DNA from: a bacterium
GTDB taxonomy: Bacteria > UBA6262
Assembly (NCBI GenBank): GCA_028716025.1
Contig: JAQUQP010000116.1
Location: 1 to 6,316, forward strand
Length of the DNA: 6,316 bases
Direction: 5' to 3'
Positions within the stretch are counted from its first letter, which is position 1, and every line of letters begins with the position of its first letter. This document shows, piece by piece, positions 5,507-6,316 of this stretch. The notes under the pieces are model-generated. The model ran no database searches. It was not told the DNA's origin and saw only the letters and a program-made list of their open reading frames with translations. The position numbers and the translations under genes were made by a program.

Positions 5507-5512
5507 TCCTCT
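5507..5512 (-). promoter_or_regulatory. Ribosome binding site deciding the queH start
   Basis: AGAGGA on the minus strand lies 7 bp before GTG 5499. The alternative ATG at 5538 is preceded by AAGAGAAAAG-like sequence but leads into repeat-encoded residues, so this site is the better one. Confidence 0.6.
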
Positions 5513-5514
5513 AT

Positions 5515-5546
5515 CATCCAGCATCTAGCTTCCAGCATTCAGCATC
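5515..5546. repeat. Degenerate 7-bp tandem repeat (CATCCAG-like) between aldolase gene and queH
   Basis: Four consecutive heptamers read CATCCAG, CATCTAG, CTTCCAG and CATTCAG, followed by a partial CATC. They fill most of the short gap between the aldolase stop (5554) and the queH ribosome binding site. Because seven is not a multiple of three, the repeat is unlikely to be selected as coding sequence. Confidence 0.8.
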
Positions 5547-5553
5547 TTTTCTC

Positions 5554-6316
5554 TTATATCTTCACTGGTATTTTCTGCCATAGCTCAAACACCCTGGCCA
5601 ACACCGGGTACCATTGGCTGATCTTTAGGAAATCCCCTTCAAAGCCGATCTTCTTTTGCCCATACGCGGCAAAAGGATCCATTTCCCCGTTAAAAAACCG
5701 CGCTAGTTCCGCTTTCTGACCACTAATAATAATATCTTTTGTTTTTCCACCTAGAAAATTAAAACATATTTCTTCCCTGTTTGATTCATTTCTGATTACC
5801 AGGGCTGTTTTGAACCGGTATTTTTTAACTAAACCTTTTAATTGGGAATCTTTATCTAGCGACTGTTTTAATTTCAATAGGTGTTCTTCAGAAAACAGTT
5901 TAAGTTTCCTGGCTGATTTTTCCTTTAGCGGCATTAACGAAGCGGGAATATCTTTCTTGCGTAAAAGCAGGTTTATTTTCGCTTGTTCTTCTAATAGTTC
6001 GATCAAAGCGAAAGCTGAAGCAAAATCATTTCCTATGGCTACTACACCATGATTCTTTAGCACTACTATATTATTGTTCTCCAATGCCTGCAGTACCGGT
6101 TTAATATTGGTCACCGTGGGCGTAGTTTGCGGCACTACCGGGACCTGGCCCAGGTTAAACCTGGTTTCAAAAGAAAAAATATCCAACCGTGGGAAATAAT
6201 GGAAAAAGGCCAAGGCATAGATCGGATGTGCATGGATCACCGCCTTGGCTGAAGGGAACTTGTTCAATATTCCAAAGTGCAGGTTCTTCTCGCTGGTCAG
6301 TTTACAAGTCCCGGTT
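5554..6316 (-). CDS. Class II aldolase/adducin-family enzyme with C-terminal SCP2-like domain, 5' end missing
   Basis: The reading frame is open to the window edge; 253 residues are visible and the true start is outside. A TTG at 6267 is not a credible start, because the 16 residues before it (TGTCKLTSEKNLHFGI) continue the family core. Class II aldolases use a zinc ion held by three histidines plus a Glu. Here Glu9 lies 19 residues before His28 of HAHP (His28, His30), matching the spacing in fuculose-phosphate aldolase, and the third ligand is His89 in LKNHGVV. The catalytic domain ends near residue 120. After a helical linker, residues about 156-246 (REEICFNFLGG, AELARFFNGEMDPFAAY, KKIGFEGDF) resemble the SCP2 sterol-carrier fold. 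Relatives cleave or epimerise sugar phosphates or dehydrate methylthioribulose phosphate; the substrate cannot be named. It is upstream of queH, 54 bp apart, probably cotranscribed, without an obvious pathway link. Confidence 0.85.
   Translation of the reverse strand, partial: TGTCKLTSEKNLHFGILNKFPSAKAVIHAHPIYALAFFHYFPRLDIFSFETRFNLGQVPVVPQTTPTVTNIKPVLQALENNNIVVLKNHGVVAIGNDFASAFALIELLEEQAKINLLLRKKDIPASLMPLKEKSARKLKLFSEEHLLKLKQSLDKDSQLKGLVKKYRFKTALVIRNESNREEICFNFLGGKTKDIIISGQKAELARFFNGEMDPFAAYGQKKIGFEGDFLKISQWYPVLARVFELWQKIPVKI

Noticed and set aside
5500..5538. ATG at 5538 as the queH start
   Set aside because: The extra residues are partly encoded by a degenerate 7-bp repeat, and GTG 5499 has a better ribosome binding site and gives the usual QueH N-terminus.
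6265..6267. TTG at 6267 as the start of the aldolase gene
   Set aside because: The frame stays open to the window edge and the preceding residues include the conserved Ser-Glu of the active site, so the gene is partial.

Overview
The window looks like a piece of a bacterial chromosome, probably a Gram-negative, environmental, uncultured-type lineage. Two proteins have cleavable signal peptides and one of them looks like a short outer-membrane barrel. The intergenic gaps are AT-rich and filled with degenerate repeats. From memory, this style of secreted Ig/propeller protein, barrel-plus-TPR protein and repeat-filled gap resembles Omnitrophota-type genomes. That placement is an impression I could not test. 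All seven genes lie on the minus strand, so transcription runs from high to low coordinates.

Region A (6316 down to 4972): a class II aldolase/adducin-family enzyme, cut by the window edge and carrying an unusual C-terminal SCP2-like domain. It is followed by queH, the cysteine-rich epoxyqueuosine reductase of the last step of queuosine synthesis. The queH start is best placed at a GTG behind a good ribosome binding site, because the longer ATG reading runs through a 7-bp degenerate repeat. The unit ends at an intrinsic terminator at about 4858-4888.

Region B (4975 down to 1696): a promoter whose -35 box contains the queH stop codon, a roughly 100-nt leader that contains that same terminator plus a competing 8-bp pairing, and then two exported proteins. 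The first is a 752-residue protein with four bacterial Ig-like domains and seven 47-residue repeats, read as a seven-bladed beta-propeller. The second, 13 bp downstream, has a barrel-like domain, a highly acidic linker and a TPR. The unit closes with a clear terminator at 1696-1726.

Region C (1693 down to 1): a palindromic repeat able to fold as a multi-branched structure sits directly upstream of a sigma70-like promoter. Then come a HAD-family phosphatase, a YjbQ/UPF0047 protein, an AT-rich inverted repeat of 7-bp periodicity, and queF (preQ0 reductase), cut by the window start.

Together the window holds two queuosine-pathway enzymes (QueF and QueH) on either side of an exported adhesion- or binding-type gene pair. 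The most interesting candidates for new biology are the leader attenuator of the Ig/propeller gene, the aldolase-SCP2 fusion, and the three structured intergenic repeat types. I see no tRNA, rRNA, CRISPR array, transposase or phage gene.
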